Positions 35,136 to 46,469 of a stretch of DNA of 64,000 nt are shown one piece after another (position 1 is the first letter of the stretch; every line of letters starts with the position of its first letter). Made by a program: the position numbers and the translations under genes. The notes below the pieces were generated by a model, which did not search any database, was not told where the DNA came from, and saw only the letters and a list, made by a program, of their open reading frames with translations. Origin of the DNA: Sorghum bicolor (Eukaryota > Streptophyta > Magnoliopsida > Poales > Poaceae); NCBI RefSeq assembly GCF_000003195.3, contig NC_012873.2:395894-459893 (forward strand), written 5' to 3'.

Positions 35136-37462
35136 CTAATTGTCGAAGATGATATTGGTATGAAGACAACAGTTGCACCAAGCGACACTACGGCAATTTA
35201 TCTAAAAATGCAACTTCCAAAGAAACTCCTGTCATCAATAATCATGTGTCTAAGGGAGCTAAGTTAAAGTTCTAGGTTAAATATACACTAGGGATGGTCC
35301 AACAAGCATCTATATACTACTCTTCTGACCACCTAGAGCGTCGCTAAGGCATGTTGTATTAAACATTTTCTCTACCTTAATACAAATACGCGCAAATTTT
35401 TTGCGTGTTGGAAGAAAACAAAAGGTTAAAGTTCTAGGTAATGTGATTCAAGCCCTAGTAATAGTAGGTTGTGGCAAAGATGCAGCCAAAGAAAAAGGTG
35501 GAGAAGAGTCCTCTTATCTGCTATCGCACATGACACACCCATAGCGTGGCATGATCATGTTTTTGTTTCTTCTCAACAGATTCCTAGTGTTCAAACTGTC
35601 ATAAAGGGAAATCCAGAAGAACTTGTGCTTTCCCCTTGCGCAATATTTCCACATTCAAGAGAAAAGAGGAGAGTTGGGTGTTGTGCCAATAAATTGTACG
35701 TAGGCATGATCTGAATGAGTTCATGTACTTCTGACAGTTGTTTGGAAGCTAAAGTGGATAGAGGAATTCAAAAGTTACTGCTGACTGGTCTTGTTAGAAA
35801 ATTTTTGAGTGAGAAATTCAGCTTCTTCATGGGGAAATTAAGAAGAATTGTTGGTAAGCTTATTTAAGGATGATGTGGCCACACCAAAGGTCTTCCTAGA
35901 AAAGAACAGTTTGCCATTGGCCAGGGTCGCATGAAGTTACCATTCTAAAAGAATATAATCAATTAGTTTGATCATGCCTCTCTCCACCAAAACGATCGAT
36001 CCAACTAGTGTTCTACCTGTGAGGTGGGTTTCCTTTTCTGTAAAGGCATTTCCATGTTAGCTAGGTGACCAGGGGATGTAGACATGATTATTATTGAAGT
36101 TGTGGAGGCATTTGGAGATCAATGCTTTGTTGTGAGCTCTGAGATTAATAACGCTAGGACACAACTTCTTATTCTTTTGGTCCTGTAGCTATGGAATCCT
36201 TGTATTATCCCTCATTTACATGTGAAGCTTTTATTAGACACACCATTAAGGAGCACATAAGAAGTTCTTGTACTTAGCAAACCTTTACACCAACCTATCC
36301 ATTTCTAAAGAAAAACTTTTTTTCCTTAAATTTTGAAGAGTGAGACGGTGGCGTTCTAACTTGTCAAAAGTTTTCTCAAAGTGAAGCTTGAGGGTGACTA
36401 TTTATTTATTTTTTTTGCTTTGTTGACAGAAATGTAAGAGCTGAAAAGCTAAAGCCGAAGAATCTTGTATTGTTCTACTTTTAATAAAATTACACAGATT
36501 GATTATACGGCTGCAATCATTTGTGATACTTGTGCAACATTATGGCTGTTGTTACATAAGGATACTCCTAATGTAGAAACCACTATAGTTTATATGTTCA
36601 TTAATTATATTGCTATCTAAACGTTTTGCTGACGTGATAAAGTAGTTATTAAAGATAGAACAAAAATCATAGAAACGGACAAGGGCAGAGACAAGAGGGG
36701 GGGGGGGGGGTAGGGGCCTCCCCATCTAACCAAGGTAAATTTCCACTAAAATTCTTGGAATTTGATCACATTTTAAAAGCTTTACATTATTGACCCCTCT
36801 TAACATGGAAAATTTGAGTTTCTGAAATGGAGTATAAGTTAGAAAATATGTCTACGCGAGAATGAAGACATAAAGAAATGTGATTAGTAGAAAATAAGAG
36901 AAAATATATATGATTAGCTAAAACATTATTATATACCAAAAAAAAATCCATAAATTTAGTATCGAGACTGTCCTAATAAACCAATACTAGAGTGTTACAG
37001 TTCGTCAAGCTAAGCTGGCGTGCGGGCACAGCCACGATACACATATATACCATACCGCAGCGCCCACTCCGGCATCGATCGATTCTTCTGGCACCTGAAA
37101 CGGACACCTTACCTCACCTGATTTGACGCACTTCATCATTCATCAGCTGAGGAGTTTAATTACTAGAGCGGTTAACTGTATTACTAGCTACCACGTAGTA
37201 ATTAGTAATTACATCGATCGGCCTGCGCCATGCCATATTGCCATGCATATATGCTTCACTAAATAACAGGAGTAGTATTTATTTAGAGTAATTAACTGGC
37301 CGGCTGGACCGCCAGATTAAGAACTAAAAATACTATTTACACATGCAAAAAGGAGAGAGCAAAAAGAAAAGCAGTTGCCAAGAACCCAGAAGAAAACCAT
37401 TGCCAATCACCAACCAAAGTATTGGCCGGCCGACAGATTAAGGCAAGCCGGAAGCGTAATTC
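35136..37462. other. Gene-free spacer with unidentified relics
   Basis: About 35450-36300 has moderate complexity and broken open frames (for example 35469-35714) with no domain I recognise; it may be a decayed retroelement or pseudogene. A G-run of about 11 lies near 36699-36711. The last 400 bp before 37463 is the 3' flank of the minus-strand ATL gene. Confidence 0.4.
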
Positions 37463-38095
37463 TCAGGACGACGACGACGATGGCGTGGGCGTGGGCGTGG
37501 GCGTGGCGGACTCATCTGCAGGCTGCGCTGCGGCTGCAGCAGCTCCGGCGGCGGCCGGCGCGCGGCATGTCGGGCAGGACGAGCGGCGCCCCCCCGCGAG
37601 CCAGCGCTCGATGCATCGGGCGTGGAAGCCGTGGCGGCAGGCGGGCATGACGCGGACGGCGTCCCCGTCGGCGAACTCGGCGAGGCAGATGGCGCACTCC
37701 GGCGCGGCGCCCGCCAGCTTGGTGCCCGCCGCGGAGTACACCAGGGCGGGCGGCGGTGGGGGCTTCTCCGGGTCCTCCTCCACGGCGCTGCTGATGCTGA
37801 TGCTGATGTTGCCCTGACGGTTACTACCACCAGAGCCGGCGCGGCGGGCGCGGCGGAGCAGGTAGCGCACGGCGGCGTTGAGCGCGAGGCCGAGCGCGAG
37901 CGCGGCTAGTAGGGCGGCTAGGATGACGGCCATGTTGCTGGCGAAGTCTCCAGCGCCGGAGTAGGGGCCCCAGCGGTTGGTGGCGATGCTGGTGGCGGCG
38001 GCGCCGTGGTGGCTGGTGGTGTTGGTGGGCTCCGACTCCGAGCGCCCGTGCTGCTGGTCCGCCTGGTCGGCCAGCCCCTGCGTCGCCATGGCCAT
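37463..38095 (-). CDS. ATL-type RING-H2 E3 ubiquitin ligase, membrane-anchored
   Basis: Single-exon, 210 residues. ATL proteins transfer ubiquitin from E2 to targets at membranes, often in defence and carbon/nitrogen signalling. Seen: a polar N-terminus, one transmembrane helix (about 55-79), a basic stop-transfer patch (RRARR), a Pro-rich linker and the RING-H2 domain at 134-177. The RING ligands are C134, C137, C153, H155, H158, C161, C174, C177, with the E2-binding Trp of ERWL and Pro after C174. Spacing between ligands 2-3 (15) and 6-7 (12) is slightly longer than the classical ATL 14 and 10. The GLD motif is not evident. The C-terminus is Ala/Thr-Pro/Ser low complexity. The start is the first ATG of a Met-Ala-Met pair. 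A broken relative lies at 33326-33530. Confidence 0.92.
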   Translation of the reverse strand: MAMATQGLADQADQQHGRSESEPTNTTSHHGAAATSIATNRWGPYSGAGDFASNMAVILAALLAALALGLALNAAVRYLLRRARRAGSGGSNRQGNISISISSAVEEDPEKPPPPPALVYSAAGTKLAGAAPECAICLAEFADGDAVRVMPACRHGFHARCIERWLAGGRRSSCPTCRAPAAAGAAAAAAQPADESATPTPTPTPSSSSS

Positions 38096-41000
38096 GGGTG
38101 GGTGAGGGTTGATTGCCTTGCCTAGCTAGCAAGCGGATAAGTGATGACCGACTCTCTGTGGGAGTGGAACTGACTGGCCGAGGCCCGACCCGAGGCGGCC
38201 GCGTGAATGGAATGGAATGGGATGCGTGAAGCTGCTGGGGTGGCGCAGGCCAACACCTATGCATATCACCACACCAACCAACGGATCGAGACGAGCAGAC
38301 CAGAGCAGGCAGGAATGAGGGTGACGTGGCACGCAGCCTTTTACATATGGGCTGTTGCAGCTTTCCCTAACCGTCTCTGCTTGTCCAGTTGCCGATCCAA
38401 TCCCAGCAGCCTCTCAGGGATGCTGGATGCGGATATTATATATATTTTTATATTTCTGTTTGGATTTAGATTATGATATAGATAGTGTTAGCTATGTTCA
38501 CAATTAGATATCGATATTATAGGTATACGATTTGAGTATTCGTATACAGACACAGTATTAGATATTAGATATCAAACTCGATTGCAGACATATCTTGACT
38601 CCTCTAAACAGATTTGTTCTTGAATATAGTCAGAAAATATCTATACCGTTTGCACCTCTCTGCACTGCATGGGACTCTGTCTTATCGCGGGGTTCACATG
38701 TTGCTAATAACGCTAGCAACAAATAAAGCCCATCAATCGTACAAACAAAAGGGGATAGCACATTCACGTAAGAAAGGAAGAGTTAAAGAAGGTGGCATGT
38801 AACTAGAGGAGAGATTTTTTTTTGAAGGGGAAAAAAGAATGCAATAAAACTAATTAGTTGGAGACTCCAAATAGAAACCTTGTGCTGCTATTATAACATG
38901 AAGCACCACAAATGCGCTTGGATCAAAAGGATTCTAAAAGGAATTTTGGAGGATTAGTGTTTGGAACGAACGAATGTTGAGTTCCTTTCCAAAGGAGAAA
39001 AAAACCGTAGTAGTGCAAAACATAGGAAATATAACCTCCACTCCAATCCAAGATATTTTTTTTCCTCTCCCTCTCTTACTGCGCTTCCTCATGTTCTTGT
39101 ACTTTTTTATCCATTCAAAACAGCTCAAAGTATCCATTCTTATATATACCAATATACCACCTCTCAAGTATCAAAAATTGATTGCTTGCCTACAAAAAAA
39201 AGTATCAAAATTCATGCATTTTATGGCCCAACACAACTCAATTACTCTAAAGCATATAGCTGGAGGGCGAATTATTATATATGATGAGGAATCTGTATAT
39301 TGTAGCAAAAGTGGATTGGCTAGAGGCCAACTGAAAAGGGGGCGGATTGATCAGGGGCCGACATGAAAAGATGACTGCAACATATCACTAATTAATAATC
39401 GCGCTGTCCAACCCAACCCCATGGTCTCATGGAAACATCAAACGGGAGACCGGCACTAGTACTGTAGTAGTATGGAGTCTCTCTACTACAAATGTTTTTT
39501 TTTATAAATCAAGTTAACAATTAAAAAAAAAGACAGAGAGAGAGAGAGTACGTTCCTGTCGCAGCACTGCAGCTGCAGCTATCCATCGCTGCTGGCTGCC
39601 GTACGCATCAGGGAACTGAAAACCCGATGCCAGTAATGCAGTACGGACCGGTACAATATTGAGCACACTACAGTGGAGTAGGTATGAAAGGAGAGCGCCG
39701 CAATTTATATAACTTCCGTTGTCACTCAAACATTCCATTCCTAGAATCCGTGTCATTCATTTTTTTCTAAATTTAACTAACTTTATAGAAAAAGAATATC
39801 AATATCTATAACATAAAATGAGTATCTTATAAAAATAAATTCTATAATAAATTCAATGATATTAATTTAGTACTATAAACTTTAGCGGTTTTTTCTAGAA
39901 ATTCGGTTAAAATTTTAAAAATTTGACTTAAGACAACTCTAGAAGTTGAAGCTTTAAAGAACCAAGGGAGTATATATAAATAAATAATCTACTACATGTG
40001 TACTACTATCCGTCCTAAAACAAATACGCTTATTGCTTTTCAAGAAAAAATACTTTTAAATTGAATAATAAAATATTATATGATGATATTATACTATAAT
40101 AAGAGCGATTTTTTGAGAGGTTCTCCCTTTATAATATCCGTTCGATCTAGACATCATGCTATATGAGCTCTAGATATCATAATATGAGCCTTCTGTCACC
40201 TATAATCTTGCATGTAAAATGTAAGATTCCTCTTCAACCATGATTCTTTGTGGACCTCGAAAAAGAAAATAATAATAATCTAAACACACATAAGAAGTAA
40301 GACTCCAACCCCCGCGCGCGAGCCAAATTATCATGTTTGAGACTCCGATGACAATGCAAGCAAAAGGGGACTCTGACGTCCGTTTGCAAAACGTATTTAT
40401 AAGAGCCAAAAAAATATTAATGTAAAACATATTTGAATTCAATGTTTTTTTCATTAGTTAGTTTAAATTAACGACTCTTTGTATGCTTATGCTCTATTTA
40501 CAAGAGATTTTAGTTTATTTATATCACATTAATAATTGTATGGATATGTAGTTTCCATGTCTTTTGACGATGGGAGTAATCATGTTATCGAATTATAAAT
40601 TTGTAGCATTGATACTACAATGCTACTTTTGTCTCATGGATATGTAGTTTTCATGTCTTTTGACGACGAGACAGCAAGGAAGCTGCCCTAGGAGCAGGGT
40701 GGTGGCCGCCCCAGAAACTGGCTAGCCCCATATCGGCCCCCTCTTCTTCCCTGTCTCTAGACTCCAGCTTCCGAGGATGCAAAAGCCAGGTGCTGACGGT
40801 GACACCATGGCAGGAACGAGCGATGAGGAAGGAAGACAGGGTGTTACTAGACACTGGGCCTAGTTGTTTATAAAGGTGTCGGTCAAGGTACAACAATATA
40901 TGCAGCTGAGGCATCTCAACGAACAAAAGATTTAAACCTTGTTCTACACGACCTGATCAGATCAATCAAGTACTTGACATCTACCTTTATTGCATATCAA

Positions 41001-41838
41001 CAATTCAATTAACATTTCCATTGTATTTTAAATAGTTTTTACAAACACGAGTGTATTGCACAAGCATGTGTACTAGTACAATAAAATACTAACATATTTA
41101 TGATGTGTAACAAATATGATTGAAATGATCATAGAATCATGGAATATATATACATTTGTAATAAACTTATTTAGCGATATAATTTTTGGATACTTTTTAT
41201 GATTTCGAAAAATGAGATGCGCAGTTACATTGGGACGGTGGAAGTCGCTTGTTCCGAACACTTCTTTTAGAGCAAAATAAACTATTTTCATAAACTAGCC
41301 GTGTTCTGCTAGGCTGCTACTACTCATCTCCTCCTGTTTCCTACATTTTTTCTGTAAAAGTAAACTGATTTTTATAAAATTCATATAAATTTTCTACATG
41401 ATTCGTGTGAAATATCTATATGGCGACAGATTAAAGCAGCCTTACACGAACGACAGATACACTTCATTCTTCATATAATAGAGATTAAAAAGAATATAAA
41501 AAGTACGTCGGGTAGAGTTGCTATATTTTTTTGGAAAATTATGCAGTAATACAATATAATATAGATGCTCACAGTTCACAACGCATGCACTCTCGCTATG
41601 ATAAATGCACGCGCATAGACTTCACTCCTATGAATAGGTTGACAAATTCTGCAAATGAGATTGACGAAGTCACCATATGTACCTTATTATCCACGAAAAC
41701 ATCGTTTACTACTAAAAATGCAGAGATGGTCATTGTAACCACTGGGCTATGTAAAGGTTTTTTTGAAGGGAAGCCACCTAATGCTCTTTATTGATTTAAA
41801 AATAGAGTTACATCATTCACCAGGGCTTTAAGAATGAA
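38096..41838. other. Gene-free spacer with decayed repeats
   Basis: The first 250 bp is the promoter side of the ATL gene, with an imperfect GGAATGGAAT run near 38203-38222. About 39720-39972 ends in 'gaaccaagggagta', like the right end of a Stowaway MITE, and about 40005-40090 resembles a Stowaway left part; neither is complete. About 41520-41835 looks like retroelement remnants. No gene is supported. Confidence 0.45.
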
Positions 41839-42689
41839 GAGCATCTCCAACAGTTTGCTAAAATATTTGCCATCCTAAAAAATTTAGCAAAAGAGGCAAA
41901 AAACTAGCTCCAACAGTTTGGTATTTCCACTTGCTAAATTGTTTCACTTGCCAAATATCCGGGCCGCGCGTGTAAGTATGCGCCGCGCGGACGCACTTGC
42001 CATCGCGCGATTCTGCGTATTCGGTGTTGCTCCCGCGAGACATGTGAAAGTTCTGACCTTGTTCCCGCCGTCATCGCGAGACAGGTGAAACTTCTGGCCT
42101 TGTTCCTGCCGTCCTGCTTGTTGCTGCAGAGATGCTGCAGAGCTGCTCGCGATGGCATGTGTTGCTACTGACGGTGATGGATGAGACACTTTGTACAGCG
42201 AATGATTTAATTAGTGATTATGTGTTGTTCTGCCGAGATGTTGTGCTGCTACTATTTAACTAAATAAAATTGCAACAGACTACAATTACAAATAAAATGA
42301 CAGTACAAAAATAAATATGGATTTACATCAAATGACAGTAAAATAAACTCTTCAGGATTTTTTAGATATTGTATGAATATAAATTTGGGTGATGGTTCCA
42401 AAGATACTCGATCAGGTCTTCCTTCAACTACATATGTGTTTCTTTGTTTCTAATTTGCTGATGCGCTTGAATATATTCATCGAGTGTGCGAGTGCGGTTG
42501 TAGCAGGTACGATGGATCATCGATCTGGTAGTTGGTAGTTTATAGTGGTGGGCCTGTTTTTTCATAATTTGGCAAGTCTAATTGGCAAACTGTTGGAGAT
42601 AACAAATTATTTCACTTGCCAAATCTTTTAGCAACTTGCCAACACACAAGATTTGGCAAACGTTTTTTAGCAAACGGTTGGAGATGTTC
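41839..42689. mobile_element. Inverted-repeat DNA element, 0.85 kb (Harbinger-like)
   Basis: Left end GAGCATCTCCAACAGTTTGC and right end complementary to GAACATCTCCAACCGTTTGC. Subterminal words with 'atttggcaa' and 'cttgccaaat' are repeated inside both arms. The GAGCATCTCCAAC terminus is common among grass PIF/Harbinger-type elements. No target duplication is clear and no transposase is encoded. The GC-richer interior (41960-42180) has a short internal duplication around 'ttctgaccttgttcccgccg' and 'ttctggccttgttcctgccg'. Confidence 0.65.
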
Positions 42690-42839
42690 ATCGCCTCAAA
42701 TACAAGCATGCTTTGAGTTAACAGCAAGGGAATCCAGCCCATAGGCCTCAGCTCGTGAGCCCAATCGTCCTAGCCTCATTTACCCCCTAGAGGCCCATCA
42801 ACAAAAGCCCCGCTGCTCTCGTCGCGAAAAAAAAAAGCA

Positions 42840-43056
42840 CGCAAAGACCCCGGCACCCGCCCCCCCAGTTCCAATCTCGCCGCCGGCGCACCGCCAGGAG
42901 CAGCCTGTCCTCCCTCCGGTTGACTTTTTGTTCGCGGCTTCGCTCGCTGAGCCCCTGGGGCCGCCTCGATCCGGACTCGCCCGCGTTTGAGTCGGGGAAC
43001 GAACGTCTCCCTCCGTCTCCGTCGCCCCTTGCTAACACCAGGTGGCGCTGGAATTG
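42840..43056 (+). other. Probable non-coding first exon of the ZUFSP-like gene
   Basis: GC-rich block ending at a donor-like GAATTG|GTATGCG (gt at 43057). The next acceptor, CTGTAG at 43877, precedes the first coding ATG by 10 bp. This gives an 821-bp 5'-UTR intron (43057-43877). Ends are inferred from splice consensus and composition. Confidence 0.5.
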
Positions 43057-43887
43057 GTATGCGTCTTTTCGCGCAAATCCTATCTATTCGCGCGCGTGCT
43101 TGTCTTCCTTTTGTACAGAGTCTTGTGCGTTTGCAACTTCATGCCCGCTGCTTCTGAGTTGTGATGGACGAAATCGTAGTCATCATTATTCATTATAAAC
43201 GCATATTGCTATACTTCATCTGTATCTGCTACTAATAGTAGCGTACATAATCTAGTTATTATGAGAAGTACAAACTATATTTCAACAGCTACCGAAACAT
43301 CAGTGTTCTTATTCTAAGCGGGTTTAACTGTATAAGTGTCCCGCCCATGTTCACCCCTATTCTGGATTCATGCATGATACACCTTGACTGTGTATTTGGA
43401 ACTTGCATCTATGTCTTGATGACACTGATTGGTCACTATTTGTTCTACACTGGTTGCTCACTATGAGTTTATGAGATCTTCAGTAGTACTGTAACAGCTA
43501 AAATGGCCAACTAAAATGGCAAGGAACAACACTGTTTCCAGTTAAGCTCTGTGCAATGCTCGTACCTGAGATTTTTTTCAGGTCCGGTCCAATGTCCCGA
43601 ACACATCTGCACATTATATATAATTCTAATAGTACAGCTTGACAGTTCCTTCCCCTTTTGATGCTCATGGCATCACTAATATATCTTTGTTCAAGTATGT
43701 GTAGGAGATCGATCCTAATACCTCTCATGACTGCTGCCTCTATATTTATTTGAATTTTCAAAGAGAGATTAGTAGACCTCTACTGGCTAAAGGGTTACTA
43801 CACCTTGTGTGATGTTAATATTTGGCTCCTACTTCTGTGCCTGATGCCTTTTCTCCCCATCGTTTTTTCAACTGTAGGAGTATTCCT

Positions 43888-46003
43888 ATGGAGACGATCT
43901 CATCCTGTCCCATCTGCAATATACAAGTTCTTACTGTTGAGCTGGAATGGTAATGGCGGATTCTTCTCCATGCTTCTGCAATTGAGCGTCTCCTATCTTT
44001 TTTTTTTCTCCCCGCTGGTATTGTACACAACATACCACTATCTTTTGTAGGCATGCCAATAGCCATTTTGATGATGATCAACTCCAAAGGGACATGGAAT
44101 TAGCACATCAGATGGCACTTGCTGAATCAAGTACAGATACCATGGTAATAATCTTGCTTTGGCTGCTTTTTCTCACATTGTTTTAATAATAGTAGCTGTA
44201 GATCATGGTCCATTTCAATAATTGAAATGCATAGCACTTGCTGAATCTAGTACAGATAGCATGGAAATATTCTGCTCACAAGTTTCTCTCTTTCACAAGA
44301 ATAATATAGGCATGGATCCTTATTCATTTCTGTGGTACAATTTCTGTCTCTCTGTGTGTGTGTGTGTGTGGGGGGGGGTGGGGGGGGGGGGCTTACAGTG
44401 TTTGCATATATTTTTTGAAATTGTTGCTGTTAAAACCTTCATCAGAGATATGCTTAGACTTGAGCAGAAAGTGAAATAGTGTTCTAGTTGTTCTGGTTTG
44501 TGATCCACTAGTCTAGACACGCTTTCTACTTGATGTTTTGCATTCCTTGTTTTGGCAGAGTTATAATTCAGATGTTTTTTTTTTTTTTTTGCAGAATGAC
44601 CCAAAACGTTATAGTGGATCATTCACTAGTGACTCTAATACTCTAGGGGCCTCATCAAGTCATAGTGGATACTCGCGCCATCACAGTGAGCTATTGGATG
44701 AACAAATCTCTTGCTTGGTCAGAGCACAAATTCGAAGCGAAGTTCAAGAAGTCGAAGGCGGTATTATGAGCTTGTTGAAGAGCTGCTTGGAGTCAGAAGA
44801 TGGTTCCTCGACATGTATGATATCATGCTATATAGACCATCATCAGAGTCTTTCATCAGAAGATAAGGGGTGGGGATGTGGATGGAGAAATATTCAGATG
44901 CTGAGCTCTCATCTATTGAAGCAAAGACCAGAAGCTAGAGAAGTATTATTTGGTGGTTCTGGATTTGTTCCTGACATCCCTTCACTCCAGAGGTGGCTTG
45001 AGATTGCTTGGGATAAAAATTTTGATAAGATTGGCTCCAGCCACTTTCATAACGAAGTTTATGGTGCCAAGAAGTGGATAGGGGCTGCAGAATGTGCTAC
45101 CCTCTTCCGCTCGTTTGGCCTCCGTGCAAGGGTTGTAGATTTTGATAGCACAGAATCATCTGACCTCCAAAGTAAGAACGGAAGCCGTGCAGCGAGTCAA
45201 GTACGAGGACCTATGGACAAGTTCTTAACAAAGAATGACTCTCCTAAATCATCATCTGAACTTTGTCGAGAGGATGCTGAAAGTATGAGAGGCCAACAGG
45301 CCCTTGTTGACTGGGTTTGGAACTACTTTGCAAGTGGGCGCTCTGATAGATTAGCCACACAGCGTGTCACTGTCAGCAATAAAACGTATGATCTTCTATG
45401 TCTCCCTTTTGAGAAATGTTCTATCCCATAATCTAAAATGCTCACACTATCTAGAAATAACTTTGTCATAGACTAATTAAAGAGGTGACGTTCACAGCCC
45501 ACTGTATTTTCAACATCAAGGTCATTCAAGGACAATAGTTGGGATTCAAAAGAAAATGGCTCATCGTGGATTTCATGAACAATACTCCCTTTTGATTTTG
45601 GATCCTGGCCATGTAAGTTACAGTTATCATTCATTTTGTTGGTCTAAACTATTTTCCCTTTATTGTCAGTTGTGATTTAGTCTCACGTTCTATTTGAAGC
45701 TCAGTTTATGGTGTAAGTTGGTTGGTTTCAAAGCTCAGCGAGTATTGTGCTATTTAGTATTTTTGTTCTTCACGCTTTTTGCTGAACAATCACTTTGAGG
45801 ACCACCAACATAAACTGAACATCTGGTGTCTAACTCGTCGTTCATGTATGTTTAACCCTATAGAAAATCTTGAGGCCCTCTTGCTTCTCATGTGAATGGA
45901 CTCTTGTGGTATTGATTGAGAGAGCAGCAGCTTAGATGCCAAAAGCACCTGTCCACATTCGTTGTAACAAGTAATTGTTTTGATGTGTTGCAACATACTG
46001 TGG

Positions 46004-46084
<81 letters not shown>

Positions 46085-46469
46085 TGGTTCCTTATTTTGT
46101 ATGCATAGTCCAACAACTAAAATAGACTTTGAAGTTTGAATTGCTGTTTCTCTATCAGTACGCTGTTCAAATGTTTTCCCTTACTGCCACAGAGAACTGC
46201 AGAGCTAGAAAGGTCTCTAAGAAGCAAAAAAGGATGGCAGCGTTTGGTGAAGAGAGGTGTCCACACACTCAGGAAGCCACAGTATCAGGTACATCAAATG
46301 ACACAAAGTACATGAAATTAAGAAGGCTCACATGAATTTGTACATCTATATAATACATTATCTGGTGTACATGTCTTGTCATCAGTTGTGTTATGTGGAT
46401 CCTGGAATTGCTACTTCAGAAGAGATGGAGCAACTGAAGATTATTGCTGGTATACTAGTCAGATTTTAA
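43888..46469 (+). CDS. ZUFSP: ZUFSP/ZUP1-like C78 cysteine peptidase (deubiquitinase)
   Basis: Coding exons 43888-43949, 44051-44144, 44595-45385, 45498-45612, 46193-46288 and 46386-46469, all phase-matched GT-AG, give 413 residues. ZUFSP/ZUP1 cleaves long Lys63-linked ubiquitin chains in DNA-damage settings; the fold is shared with UFM1 proteases. Seen in order: a C2H2 finger C7-x2-C10 ... H22-x3-H26, split by intron 1. Next is an acidic ubiquitin-binding helix of MIU/UIM type (28-48), then a Ser-rich linker. The C78 domain has catalytic C147 in GWGCGWRN, His in GHSRTIVG (H325) and Asp in LLILDPG (D351). A further YVDPG motif precedes the C-terminus. Activity toward ubiquitin in plants is inferred from human ZUP1. 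The last exon runs to a stop without a further splice; a different 3' end is possible. Confidence 0.88.
44224..44266. repeat. Partial duplicate of ZUFSP exon 2 inside intron 2
   Basis: About 35 bp (ATAGCACTTGCTGAATCTAG and onward to ATAGCATGG) repeats the end of exon 2 (44112-44146) with about three changes. The copy includes the codons for the end of the ubiquitin-binding helix but its donor site reads ATGGAAATA, not GTAATA, so it is unlikely to be spliced as an exon. Confidence 0.8.
44353..44391. repeat. (TG)n followed by G-rich run in ZUFSP intron 2
   Basis: About nine TG units pass into two G-runs separated by a T. G-runs of this length could form unusual structures and are prone to sequencing error. 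Confidence 0.85.
46004..46084. repeat. (ATT)27 microsatellite in ZUFSP intron 4
   Basis: 27 uninterrupted ATT units between exons 4 and 5. Long perfect runs such as this are usually highly variable among accessions. It produces an artificial poly-Tyr or poly-Ile open frame on the two strands. Confidence 0.95.

Noticed and set aside
45916..46125. Frame with a long poly-Tyr run and antisense poly-Ile frame
   Set aside because: Produced entirely by the ATT microsatellite in an intron.
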